DNA of 43,539 bases from Oscillospiraceae bacterium (GTDB taxonomy: Bacteria; Bacillota; Clostridia; Oscillospirales; Ruminococcaceae). This document shows positions 22,699 to 29,587 of this stretch, piece by piece. Every line of letters starts with the position of its first letter. The first letter of the stretch is position 1. The translations under genes were made by a program, and so were the position numbers. The notes under the pieces are model-generated. The model was not told where the DNA came from, did no database searches, and saw nothing but the letters and a program-made list of their open reading frames with translations. Location: positions 1 through 43,539 of the forward strand of contig JAHHTP010000014.1 in NCBI GenBank assembly GCA_020024615.1, written 5' to 3'.

Positions 22699-24168
22699 TT
22701 AACGCTTCTTTCTGCTGACTGCCACATAAATACCGATTACAATAAATGCAAGCGGAAGCAGTGCAACGATAACCACCGACAGCAATGCACTTGCAGATGC
22801 CGATACAGTTAAATGCTCATTGGTGATTGTTTTCGCATGAATGGTGATGTCGCTTTCGGATTTACACATCCAATTCACCGAATTTAAGAACAAGTCGGTA
22901 TTGGTACCACCGACAACCTGATCGTAAACCTTTTGGGTGAAAAGTGTACTCGTTAACCATACAACCTGCGCCTTTGTTGCCGAATCGCTAATGGCAACCG
23001 CTGTGGTAAAGCTTCCTACTTCATCGCCTTTTTGCTTTTCAAGTGTTTCTAAATTGGTAACATTCAGCTTGATATATGCTTTATCACTGGTAGACAACAA
23101 TGGTGTCACAGTTACAGTATCTGGACGCTCTAAATTGGTGTCAATCGCCTGCGATTCCGGATATAATACATAATATCCAGTAGAAATCGGTGCGGTAATC
23201 TCATGTTCTCCAATCTTCGGCAGGGTCAGATACGGCATCTGATAGTAATTGGATGCATCTCCCTCAAATACAATACCCTGTTTTAAGGCTGCACCGTAAT
23301 ATTCCATAACCCCCATCAGGTTCGGCAGTTCTTTTTCGGTATACCCCGAAACCAGCAATAACTTGCCGCCTGTTTTCAGATACTCGGTAACCGTTTTTGC
23401 CTCATCTTTTGTCAAATCCGTTTCCGGTGCATAGATCAGCAATGTGCCGCAATCTTCTGGGACTTTATCCTTGCTAAGCAGGTTCAACGGTGTTACTTCG
23501 ATATTCTGTTTGCTAATCATCGAAACCAGATTGACATCCATTTCCGCTTTACCATGGCCGTCCAGCACATACATTGTAGGAACCTTTTCACTGGTAACAT
23601 AGTCAATAGCGGAAGTGATCTGACCTTCACCATCAAAAGTTGTGGAAGTCTGACCAGTAGTGTAATATTGGGAATAATCAGTCACATAAATGTCTGGATA
23701 AGCAACATATTTACTTCTCTCACCGGATTCCACAACCAGACTGTTGTTATAAATCTGTTCCGATGTATACTGAGACGCAAAGTTCGGATTGACAACTGGA
23801 TCTTTTTTCTGGATTTTTACATGCGAAGAAAGATCAACATAACGAGACAGCAACTGCTCCGTTGCAGGATCCTCATTACCTTCCTGAACAATCCAATAGA
23901 TGGTAACATCCTGCTCCAAGGCAGATACCTTATCTTTGGTCTGCTGTGAAATGGTGGTCAGCTTATCCGCAGACATATCTAGTTTCGTGATACTCGACGG
24001 CAGTTTTCCGACTGCAAGGTTTAAAACCACTGCAATCACCAAAACCACAATGATCGAAACAGCACTGTACCCACCTAAACGAAATGCCTTGGCAGAGGTC
24101 ATTTCTTTAAAAGTTTCCTTAAAACTCTTTTCCGGTGCAAATGCATCCTGATTTTGTTTCTTTTTCAT
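22699..24168 (-). CDS. GldG-like accessory protein of an ABC transporter
   Basis: A 489-residue protein with an N-terminal transmembrane helix (about 32-53) after a basic cytoplasmic segment. A large extracytoplasmic domain resembles the ABC-type uncharacterised domain of GldG (begins KLDMSADKLTTISQQTKDKV; contains VPTMYVLDGHGKAEM and LLIYAPETDLTKDEAKTVTEYLKTGGKLLLVSG). A second C-terminal helix (about 463-483) ends in basic residues. In gliding Bacteroidetes, GldG works with GldF and GldA. In Clostridia the same trio occurs without gliding and its substrate is unknown. The GTG at 24177 is in frame, but the ATG at 24168 has GGAGG at 8-nt spacing and forms a TGATG overlap with the permease stop, so I chose it. 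Confidence 0.9.
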   Translation of the reverse strand: MKKKQNQDAFAPEKSFKETFKEMTSAKAFRLGGYSAVSIIVVLVIAVVLNLAVGKLPSSITKLDMSADKLTTISQQTKDKVSALEQDVTIYWIVQEGNEDPATEQLLSRYVDLSSHVKIQKKDPVVNPNFASQYTSEQIYNNSLVVESGERSKYVAYPDIYVTDYSQYYTTGQTSTTFDGEGQITSAIDYVTSEKVPTMYVLDGHGKAEMDVNLVSMISKQNIEVTPLNLLSKDKVPEDCGTLLIYAPETDLTKDEAKTVTEYLKTGGKLLLVSGYTEKELPNLMGVMEYYGAALKQGIVFEGDASNYYQMPYLTLPKIGEHEITAPISTGYYVLYPESQAIDTNLERPDTVTVTPLLSTSDKAYIKLNVTNLETLEKQKGDEVGSFTTAVAISDSATKAQVVWLTSTLFTQKVYDQVVGGTNTDLFLNSVNWMCKSESDITIHAKTITNEHLTVSASASALLSVVIVALLPLAFIVIGIYVAVSRKKR

Positions 24169-25031
24169 CAGTTCCACCTCCGTCTTTCCAAGGACTGAAC
24201 GGTAAAGTAAACAAAGACTGCAATTACCGAAATAAAGTAAACAAACGCAGTGATGTCACAGGTTCCGTCGATAAAGGTATAAAAGCGATCGAATAAGGAG
24301 AGCTTGCCCACAATTTGCGGAACCAGCCCAGATAATGCTTCTTTATGGAAGATCAGAACCGAAATCAGCGGAATCTCACATAACAGCGTAGCCAGACCTG
24401 CCACAAAAATATCCTTGGTCATCCATTTAAAGAACAAGCCGATCAACAGCGCCGCAATGGTCAGAACGATAAAGCTGCCAGTTGTACTCTTAGGCAAAAA
24501 TCCGGTCAGCACTGAAATAAAATAGTTCAACAGCATCACAAGGAAGCATATCGCCGCAGAAACAACCTGATTTTCGGTGAGTGAGGAGATGAACATTCCC
24601 AATGCCAACAAAGCTGCACCCAGCAAAAAGAATGCAAACAGTGATGCATAAGAAACAAAGAAATTGACATTGCCGAAAGCCGATAAAATCAGCGGATAGG
24701 TCGCCATAACTGCACACGGAATTGCAAGCACCGTTACCATTGCCAGATATTTGCCCATAACAATTTTATACATCGACATTGGCAGTGCATATAATAGCTG
24801 ATCTGTGCGCTGTCTGCGCTCCTCAGCAATGACACGCATACTTAAAATTGGAATTACAATGATAAAAATAAAACTCATATTGCCCAGCACAAACGAAAAG
24901 GTCGGATAACCGCTGAACAGATTGATTGCCATGGTGTAAATACCCGCAAACAATAATACAAAGGCGATAAACAGATAGCCAGTTACGCCCTGAAAATACG
25001 CTTTTAACTCGCGCTCGTATATCGCCTTCAT
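24168..25031 (-). CDS. ABC-2 type transporter permease (GldF-like)
   Basis: A 287-residue membrane protein with six helices (first at about 13-37, then ~54-72, ~95-125, ~133-155, ~160-205 and ~255-277). The start MKAIYERELKAYFQGVTGYLFIAF and RVIAEERRQRTDQLLYALPMSMYKIVMGKYLA are characteristic of ABC-2/GldF permeases. It is translated from an ATG that overlaps the ATPase stop by 4 nt, with AGGAGG placed inside the end of the ATPase gene. The downstream GldG-like gene overlaps its stop as TGATG. These overlaps point to stoichiometric assembly of one complex. Confidence 0.92.
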   Translation of the reverse strand: MKAIYERELKAYFQGVTGYLFIAFVLLFAGIYTMAINLFSGYPTFSFVLGNMSFIFIIVIPILSMRVIAEERRQRTDQLLYALPMSMYKIVMGKYLAMVTVLAIPCAVMATYPLILSAFGNVNFFVSYASLFAFFLLGAALLALGMFISSLTENQVVSAAICFLVMLLNYFISVLTGFLPKSTTGSFIVLTIAALLIGLFFKWMTKDIFVAGLATLLCEIPLISVLIFHKEALSGLVPQIVGKLSLFDRFYTFIDGTCDITAFVYFISVIAVFVYFTVQSLERRRWN

Positions 25032-26113
25032 TCTGCGTCCTCCTCTGCTTCTTCGTCCTCAGCATCAAGTGTGACTCCTAATGTATCAAATTCCTCTTTG
25101 CCGCCTTTTTTTGCTTTTTCTTTCTCTTTTTGAGCAGCTTCTTCCTGCGCAATGGCCTGTTCGTGTTCCTCTGAAGTCAGCTCTAAGAAAATATCCTCTA
25201 AACTTGCCTTGGATAGCTGCATGGAAAGCAGCGGTATTTTCACTGAAGCAAACATATTAAACACCTGCTCGCAGAGTGTGTCTGCATCCATATCGCCAGA
25301 AGCGGAAATTTCACCGCTACCATAAACACCATTTTCCTCCATTACATAGGATTCCATCTTTACGCCGTCAATAGTCTTTATCAGGGTATCAAACCGATCT
25401 GCACTACATTTTGCACGCAACTGTATAGTCAGTCTGCCGGCAAACATGGTTTCCAGATTTTCAGAAGTATCACAAGCAACCATCTTGCCATGAGAAATAA
25501 TTAAAATACGGTCACATACTGCCTGTACCTCTGATAAAATATGGCTGCTTAAAATAACGGTATGCTGTCCCTTTAAACTTAAAATCAGATTTCGGATTTC
25601 AATAATCTGTTTTGGGTCTAATCCAACCGTCGGCTCATCCAGAATAATCAGCTGCGGATTACCAAGTAGTGCCTGCGCAATACCAACACGCTGTTTGTAG
25701 CCTTTGGAAAGATGTTTGATTAGACGATCCTGCATTTGCTCCAAACCGGTTTTGGAAATTGCCAATTCCACTTGTTTGGCGCGTTTATTTTTTGCTATCC
25801 CCTTTGCCTTTGCAACAAAGTTCAAATACTCAAACGGCGTCATATCCGGATAAAGCGGCGGAATCTCCGGCAGATAGCCGATACATTTCTTTGCTGCAAC
25901 CGCATCTTCAAAAATATCATGCCCATCAATCACAGCAGAACCTTCTGTTGCCGAAAGACATCCAGTGATCATGTTCATCGTAGTGGATTTACCAGCACCA
26001 TTCGGGCCTAAAAATCCATAAATTTGTCCCTTTTCAACGGTAAAGGTAAGACCAGACACCGCAGTATGGTCACCGTACCGCTTACTTAAGCCATTTACTT
26101 CTAACAAGGACAT
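25028..26113 (-). CDS. ABC transporter ATP-binding protein (GldA-like) with acidic C-terminal tail
   Basis: A 361-residue ATPase. Walker A is GPNGAGKST (about 36-44), the signature LSKGYKQRVG (about 135-144), Walker B LIILDEPTVGLD (about 154-165) and the switch His lies in ILSSHILSE. The nucleotide-binding domain (1-230) is followed by a DUF4162-like region (about 230-310). A ~50-residue tail of Lys/Glu, Gln and Ala ends in DAEDEEAEEDAE. The tail is longer and more acidic than usual and may contact another subunit. It is the first gene of the operon with permease, GldG-like and DUF4340 genes. AAGGAGG precedes the ATG, and a 10-bp dyad (26134-26158) lies in the leader. Confidence 0.93.
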   Translation of the reverse strand: MSLLEVNGLSKRYGDHTAVSGLTFTVEKGQIYGFLGPNGAGKSTTMNMITGCLSATEGSAVIDGHDIFEDAVAAKKCIGYLPEIPPLYPDMTPFEYLNFVAKAKGIAKNKRAKQVELAISKTGLEQMQDRLIKHLSKGYKQRVGIAQALLGNPQLIILDEPTVGLDPKQIIEIRNLILSLKGQHTVILSSHILSEVQAVCDRILIISHGKMVACDTSENLETMFAGRLTIQLRAKCSADRFDTLIKTIDGVKMESYVMEENGVYGSGEISASGDMDADTLCEQVFNMFASVKIPLLSMQLSKASLEDIFLELTSEEHEQAIAQEEAAQKEKEKAKKGGKEEFDTLGVTLDAEDEEAEEDAE

Positions 26114-26133
26114 ATCCCTCCTTTTATAAGCTT

Positions 26134-26158
26134 ATTTATCCATGCCATATGGATAAAT
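26134..26158. promoter_or_regulatory. 10-bp inverted repeat upstream of the ABC operon
   Basis: ATTTATCCAT (26134-26143), GCCAT, ATGGATAAAT (26149-26158); the arms are perfect. It lies 21 bp before the ATPase ATG. A possible -10 TATAGT (26169-26164, minus strand) would place the dyad at the transcription start. It may be an operator or a leader hairpin. Confidence 0.55.
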
Positions 26159-26238
26159 TACCTACTATATCATATCAGTTAAATTTTTCTATTTTATGAA
26201 CAGATGCTGAGAATCTTAGGAAAACATATTTCGACAAT

Positions 26239-26266
26239 AAAAAACCGAGTGGTAAAAACCACTCGG
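26239..26266 (-). terminator. intrinsic terminator of the lipoprotein gene
   Basis: Read leftward, a perfect 9-bp stem CCGAGTGGT, TTTT, ACCACTCGG (26266-26245), followed by TTTTTTATT. It separates the secreted-protein/lipoprotein operon from the ABC operon. Confidence 0.88.
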
Positions 26267-26280
26267 CTCTGGCTTATATT

Positions 26281-26979
26281 TTATACAACGCCTTTCGTCT
26301 TATGCGCATCTGCCCACTCCATGATGGCTTTTGCAGCATCCTGATTCTTTACATTTGAGAAAATAACACTGGAGAACATAACACTGTAATTCATACCCGG
26401 CACACCAGTAATGGTGACTTCAATCATTGGTTTTTCAGTTGTCGGCTCTGCGCTATCTACATATCCAACCCCTAATTCACCCTTGCTGAGTCGTGTATTT
26501 TCTGCTAGCCAACTCCACTGTTCTTCAGTCAGTGCTTTGCTGTCATATAATGCAGCATAACTATCATATGCTTTATAATTCTTATCCTTTTCTAAGATAG
26601 GCGTTACAGCATCTTCAAATTCCTTCGTGTCCTTGTAAGCATCTCCTGGGAATACCCACTGGATTGCTGTTACACCAAGATCATGCCGTTTTCCATTATC
26701 ATCGATTAAATAAGACTCCATCACATTGATGCCTGTCGCTTTCAGATTGGAAAATGCAATATCCTTAAAGCTGTAAGTATCCAAATGCATACCTGGCTCT
26801 GTTTGCTCTTGCGGTTCACACAGCACATTTACAGCATCCTCTTGCTTTACTTTGAAATATTCAAATACTGTTTCTTTGGATTCACCAAACAGGATATTGG
26901 TTTCTTGCTTGCCACATCCTACCAGACAAAATGAAAGTGTTAATGTGCAAACGAGTAAATAAGTAAGCCATCTTTTCAT
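26281..26979 (-). CDS. predicted lipoprotein of unknown function
   Basis: A 232-residue exported lipoprotein. After MKRWLTYLLVCTLTLSFC the lipobox LVGC places the lipidated Cys at residue 22. The mature part has no domain I recognise. It is mixed alpha/beta and acidic, with a repeated theme in the last third (MIEVTITGVPGMNYSVMFSSVIFSN). An in-frame TTG lies 6 nt upstream, but AGGAGG is spaced correctly for the ATG at 26979. The gene starts 27 bp after the stop of the secreted-protein gene with no terminator between, so the two form an operon. A substrate-binding or envelope-sensing role is possible but not shown. Its nearest downstream neighbour is the ABC operon, from which it is separated by a strong terminator. 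Confidence 0.78.
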   Translation of the reverse strand: MKRWLTYLLVCTLTLSFCLVGCGKQETNILFGESKETVFEYFKVKQEDAVNVLCEPQEQTEPGMHLDTYSFKDIAFSNLKATGINVMESYLIDDNGKRHDLGVTAIQWVFPGDAYKDTKEFEDAVTPILEKDKNYKAYDSYAALYDSKALTEEQWSWLAENTRLSKGELGVGYVDSAEPTTEKPMIEVTITGVPGMNYSVMFSSVIFSNVKNQDAAKAIMEWADAHKTKGVV

Positions 26980-27006
26980 AGACAATCCTCCTAATCTATG
27001 GCATAT

Positions 27007-27759
27007 TTATCTGCCTCCTAGAGATAACGAACCACCATCAAATTCATTAACAATAGTAATAATAGGTGCGGAACCTTTTTTTACATATGAATAAAGTTTA
27101 AAAGTTCTTATTCCAGGTGCCAAATTTGTAAATGCGTTAGTTGATGAATACACAATATATTCTTTATTCGCTCTAACACCAGAATATGATTGCTTGTCAG
27201 AATTATCATACATAGATAGCACACTATCCCAAACTCCTACTTCCATATCGATATCTAAAGAATCTCCTGTATTATTGTAGGTAATGTTAGTAGTACCTCT
27301 ACTTAAAGAAAAACGACCAGTAAATCCATCAGTAAGATATGTATAATGAATTTTAGAAACAGCTGTACAAAGTGTACCATGACCTGTCATCTCATGATTA
27401 CCTATAAAAGTATGTGGAGAAAGAGTATTATAGTCTTCATCAATAGCTATAATCGTATTTTGTACATACTCTTTTTCTGTAGAGTTATCTGTATAGGTAA
27501 TATCAGACAATAACTGTTGGATAATCACTGTTTCCTCATTGATAGAGACTTTAAATTGTTTATCATTTTTAATTAAAGTGCTGCTTGTAGTAGGATTTAA
27601 ATTAGTTGAAGCAATGCCAAGCAACTGTGCAACATCCCTTACTTCTGGATAAGTTTGAATTGATGCTATAGTTTTTCCTGATGTTTTTGCTATAGCCGAA
27701 ATAGGAACAACTGTTAATAACATGATACAAGCTGTAAAAATAGATAATAACTTTTTCAT
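27007..27759 (-). CDS. secreted protein of unknown function (AT-rich gene)
   Basis: A 250-residue protein with a clear signal peptide: MKKLL, a hydrophobic core to about residue 22, and a likely signal-peptidase site after ISAIA. The mature part is polar and beta-rich, with many Thr, Ser, Asn and Tyr. It contains one block HTFIGNHEMTGHGTLC and ends FDGGSLSLGGR; I recognise no family. An in-frame ATG at 27804 adds 15 residues, but the ATG at 27759 has GGAGGAG at ideal spacing and starts the signal peptide. The coding DNA is visibly more AT-rich than its neighbours, which suggests acquisition from elsewhere. It is first in an operon with the lipoprotein gene. Its promoter carries two dyads, so tight control is likely. 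It could be an envelope protein, toxin-like factor or hydrolase; none is supported. Confidence 0.78.
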   Translation of the reverse strand: MKKLLSIFTACIMLLTVVPISAIAKTSGKTIASIQTYPEVRDVAQLLGIASTNLNPTTSSTLIKNDKQFKVSINEETVIIQQLLSDITYTDNSTEKEYVQNTIIAIDEDYNTLSPHTFIGNHEMTGHGTLCTAVSKIHYTYLTDGFTGRFSLSRGTTNITYNNTGDSLDIDMEVGVWDSVLSMYDNSDKQSYSGVRANKEYIVYSSTNAFTNLAPGIRTFKLYSYVKKGSAPIITIVNEFDGGSLSLGGR

Positions 27760-27840
27760 TTTTTCTCCTCCATATTTCAAGATATATTTTTTTAATAAAA
27801 CCATTAACTAAACCACCGCCAACACCCCCAATAAAAAGAT

Positions 27841-27864
27841 ATACAGGATAAATTTATCTTGTAT
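27841..27864. promoter_or_regulatory. 24-nt near-perfect palindrome at the start site of the secreted-protein operon
   Basis: Arms ATACAGGATAAA (27841-27852) and TTTATCTTGTAT (27853-27864) match at 11 of 12 pairs. It lies just downstream of the -10 box, at or after the predicted transcription start (~27867). It is a candidate repressor site; as RNA it would form a stem near the 5' end. Confidence 0.6.
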
Positions 27865-27873
27865 TTTGATTTC

Positions 27874-27902
27874 ATTATACCATAATGCTCTTATGGTTAC
27901 AA
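27874..27902 (-). promoter_or_regulatory. promoter of the secreted-protein/lipoprotein operon
   Basis: On the minus strand, -35 TTGTAA (27902-27897), a 17-bp spacer and an extended -10 TGGTATAAT (-10 at 27879-27874). The spacer is almost wholly filled by the dyad ACCATAA (27879-27885), 5 bp, TTATGGT (27891-27897). Confidence 0.65.
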
Positions 27903-27998
27903 TATTTATTTTAAATAAAATATATAGCTATAATTTAGTACAATAGCATAACTAAATTGACATTATATTCTACATAACGCAAACAGATTTGAAACACA

Positions 27999-28027
27999 TT
28001 GACACTTTTCCTTGAAATTGTTATAAT
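27999..28027 (+). promoter_or_regulatory. consensus promoter of malQ-glgP
   Basis: -35 TTGACA (27999-28004), a 17-bp spacer and -10 TATAAT (28022-28027): a perfect match to the sigma-A consensus. The leader is about 30 nt. Confidence 0.85.
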
Positions 28028-28063
28028 ATTGATTAGATCATTTTTGAAAGGATAACACTATTC

Positions 28064-29563
28064 ATGGCAATTCGTATCAAAAAGCAGAAACCGTTTGCAC
28101 GCGGTGCCGGTATCCTGCTACCTATTTCCAGCCTTGCTTCCTCATATGGTATCGGAACCTTCGGAAAAGAGGCATATCATTTTGTAGACTTTCTAAAGGA
28201 AGCAAAACAAAAATACTGGCAGGTTCTGCCTTTGGGCCCAACCAGCTACGGTGACAGCCCATACCAATCCTTCTCTGCATTTGCAGGCAACCCATATTTT
28301 ATCGACCTTGACACATTGATAGAAGAAAATCTGCTTACCGCAGAGGATGTCAATCTTGATTGGGGCAGTGACCCAACAAATGTCGATTACGAAAAAATCT
28401 ATAACAATCGCTTTGTTGTATTGCAGAAGGCCTTCAAAAACTTCACCCCAGATGAAGACTATCAGCAGTTTATTACCGAAAATGACTGGTGGCTTCAGGA
28501 ATATGCCCCATATATGGCAATCAAATCTTACTTTGATAATGCTTCCTGGCAGGATTGGGACGAGGATATTCGTACCAGACGACCGGATATCGTTGCAGAA
28601 TATGAGGAAGTTCTAGCTGAAGAAATTTCCTTCTGGAAATTCACACAGTATGAATTCTATAAACAATGGAATCAGCTTAAAACCTATGCAAATGAGGCTG
28701 GCATTAGCATTATTGGCGATATTCCGATCTATGTCGCATTGGACTCGGCGGATGTATGGTGCCACCCGGAAGAATTCCAGCTGGATGAACGCTTGCGGCC
28801 AACCAGAGTTGCAGGTGTGCCACCAGATCTGTTCTCAACTACCGGTCAACTCTGGGGCAATCCGCTGTACCGCTGGGAAGATATGAAAAACAACCATTTC
28901 TCCTGGTGGAAAAAACGCATCGCTGCCAATGCAAAGTTATACGATATCATTCGTATTGACCATTTTGTCGGCATTGCACATTATTATTCTATCCCAGCAG
29001 ACGACGAAACCGCAGAAAACGGATATTGGGTGGATGGCCCATGTGAAGATTTCCTCAAAGAGATCTCTGAAGTAATCGGTAACACAAAAATCATTGCCGA
29101 AGACCTTGGCATTGTCATTCCGAAGGTATGTCAAATGCTGGATAAATTCGGCTATCCAGGCATGGCTCTCATGCAGTTCGGTTTTGACGGCGGCACAGAC
29201 AACAACTATCTACCGCATAACTTTAAGCAGAATCTTGTCGTTTACGGCGGAACACATGACAATGAAACAATGACTGGTTATTTTGCACATGCCAAACGCG
29301 ATCAGCTGAAATTCGCAAGAGAATATCTGAATGTCAAAACGAGCAAACAAATTCCAGCAGGTATTATTCGCGCTGGATACCAAAGTGTGGCAAATACCGT
29401 TATTTTCTTAATGCAGGATTACCTCATGCTTGGTGACAATGCCCGTATCAATACGCCGTCCACACTGGGCAGCAACTGGATGTGGCGTTTAACGCCGGGT
29501 GAAATTCCAGCTGATATGGCAGAAAAACTGGCAAAACTCTCTGACACCTACGGAAGAAACTAA
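28064..29563 (+). CDS. malQ: 4-alpha-glucanotransferase (amylomaltase)
   Basis: A 499-residue GH77 enzyme that transfers alpha-1,4-glucan segments between maltodextrins, releasing glucose and making chains long enough for phosphorylase. The opening GAGILLPISSLASSYGIGTFGKEAYHF is typical. The catalytic region shows IRIDHFVG (nucleophile Asp), IIAEDLGIV (acid/base Glu) and GTHDNETMTG (transition-state Asp). The end STLGSNWMWRL is the standard GH77 C-terminus. GAAAGGA precedes the ATG. It is followed after 24 bp by the glycogen phosphorylase gene, and the pair acts together in glycogen or maltodextrin breakdown. No signal peptide, so it is cytoplasmic. Confidence 0.97.
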   Translation: MAIRIKKQKPFARGAGILLPISSLASSYGIGTFGKEAYHFVDFLKEAKQKYWQVLPLGPTSYGDSPYQSFSAFAGNPYFIDLDTLIEENLLTAEDVNLDWGSDPTNVDYEKIYNNRFVVLQKAFKNFTPDEDYQQFITENDWWLQEYAPYMAIKSYFDNASWQDWDEDIRTRRPDIVAEYEEVLAEEISFWKFTQYEFYKQWNQLKTYANEAGISIIGDIPIYVALDSADVWCHPEEFQLDERLRPTRVAGVPPDLFSTTGQLWGNPLYRWEDMKNNHFSWWKKRIAANAKLYDIIRIDHFVGIAHYYSIPADDETAENGYWVDGPCEDFLKEISEVIGNTKIIAEDLGIVIPKVCQMLDKFGYPGMALMQFGFDGGTDNNYLPHNFKQNLVVYGGTHDNETMTGYFAHAKRDQLKFAREYLNVKTSKQIPAGIIRAGYQSVANTVIFLMQDYLMLGDNARINTPSTLGSNWMWRLTPGEIPADMAEKLAKLSDTYGRN

Positions 29564-29587
29564 ATATTTTGGAAGGACTGTAATACG

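Larger units (their letters stand above)
27760..28063. other. divergent intergenic region, 304 bp, very AT-rich
   Basis: Left part: leader, 24-nt palindrome and promoter of the secreted-protein operon. Right part: consensus promoter of malQ (27999-28027). Between about 27903 and 27998 there is only AT-rich DNA with no gene. A short minus-strand frame encoding a Gly-rich peptide near 27800-27840 lacks a start codon and is not called. Confidence 0.6.

Noticed and set aside
27800..27875. Short leftward frame giving a Gly-rich hydrophobic peptide (GGVGGGLVNG) upstream of the secreted protein, considered as a bacteriocin remnant
   Set aside because: It has no start codon in frame. The nearby ATG in another frame overlaps the -10 box and would not be transcribed.
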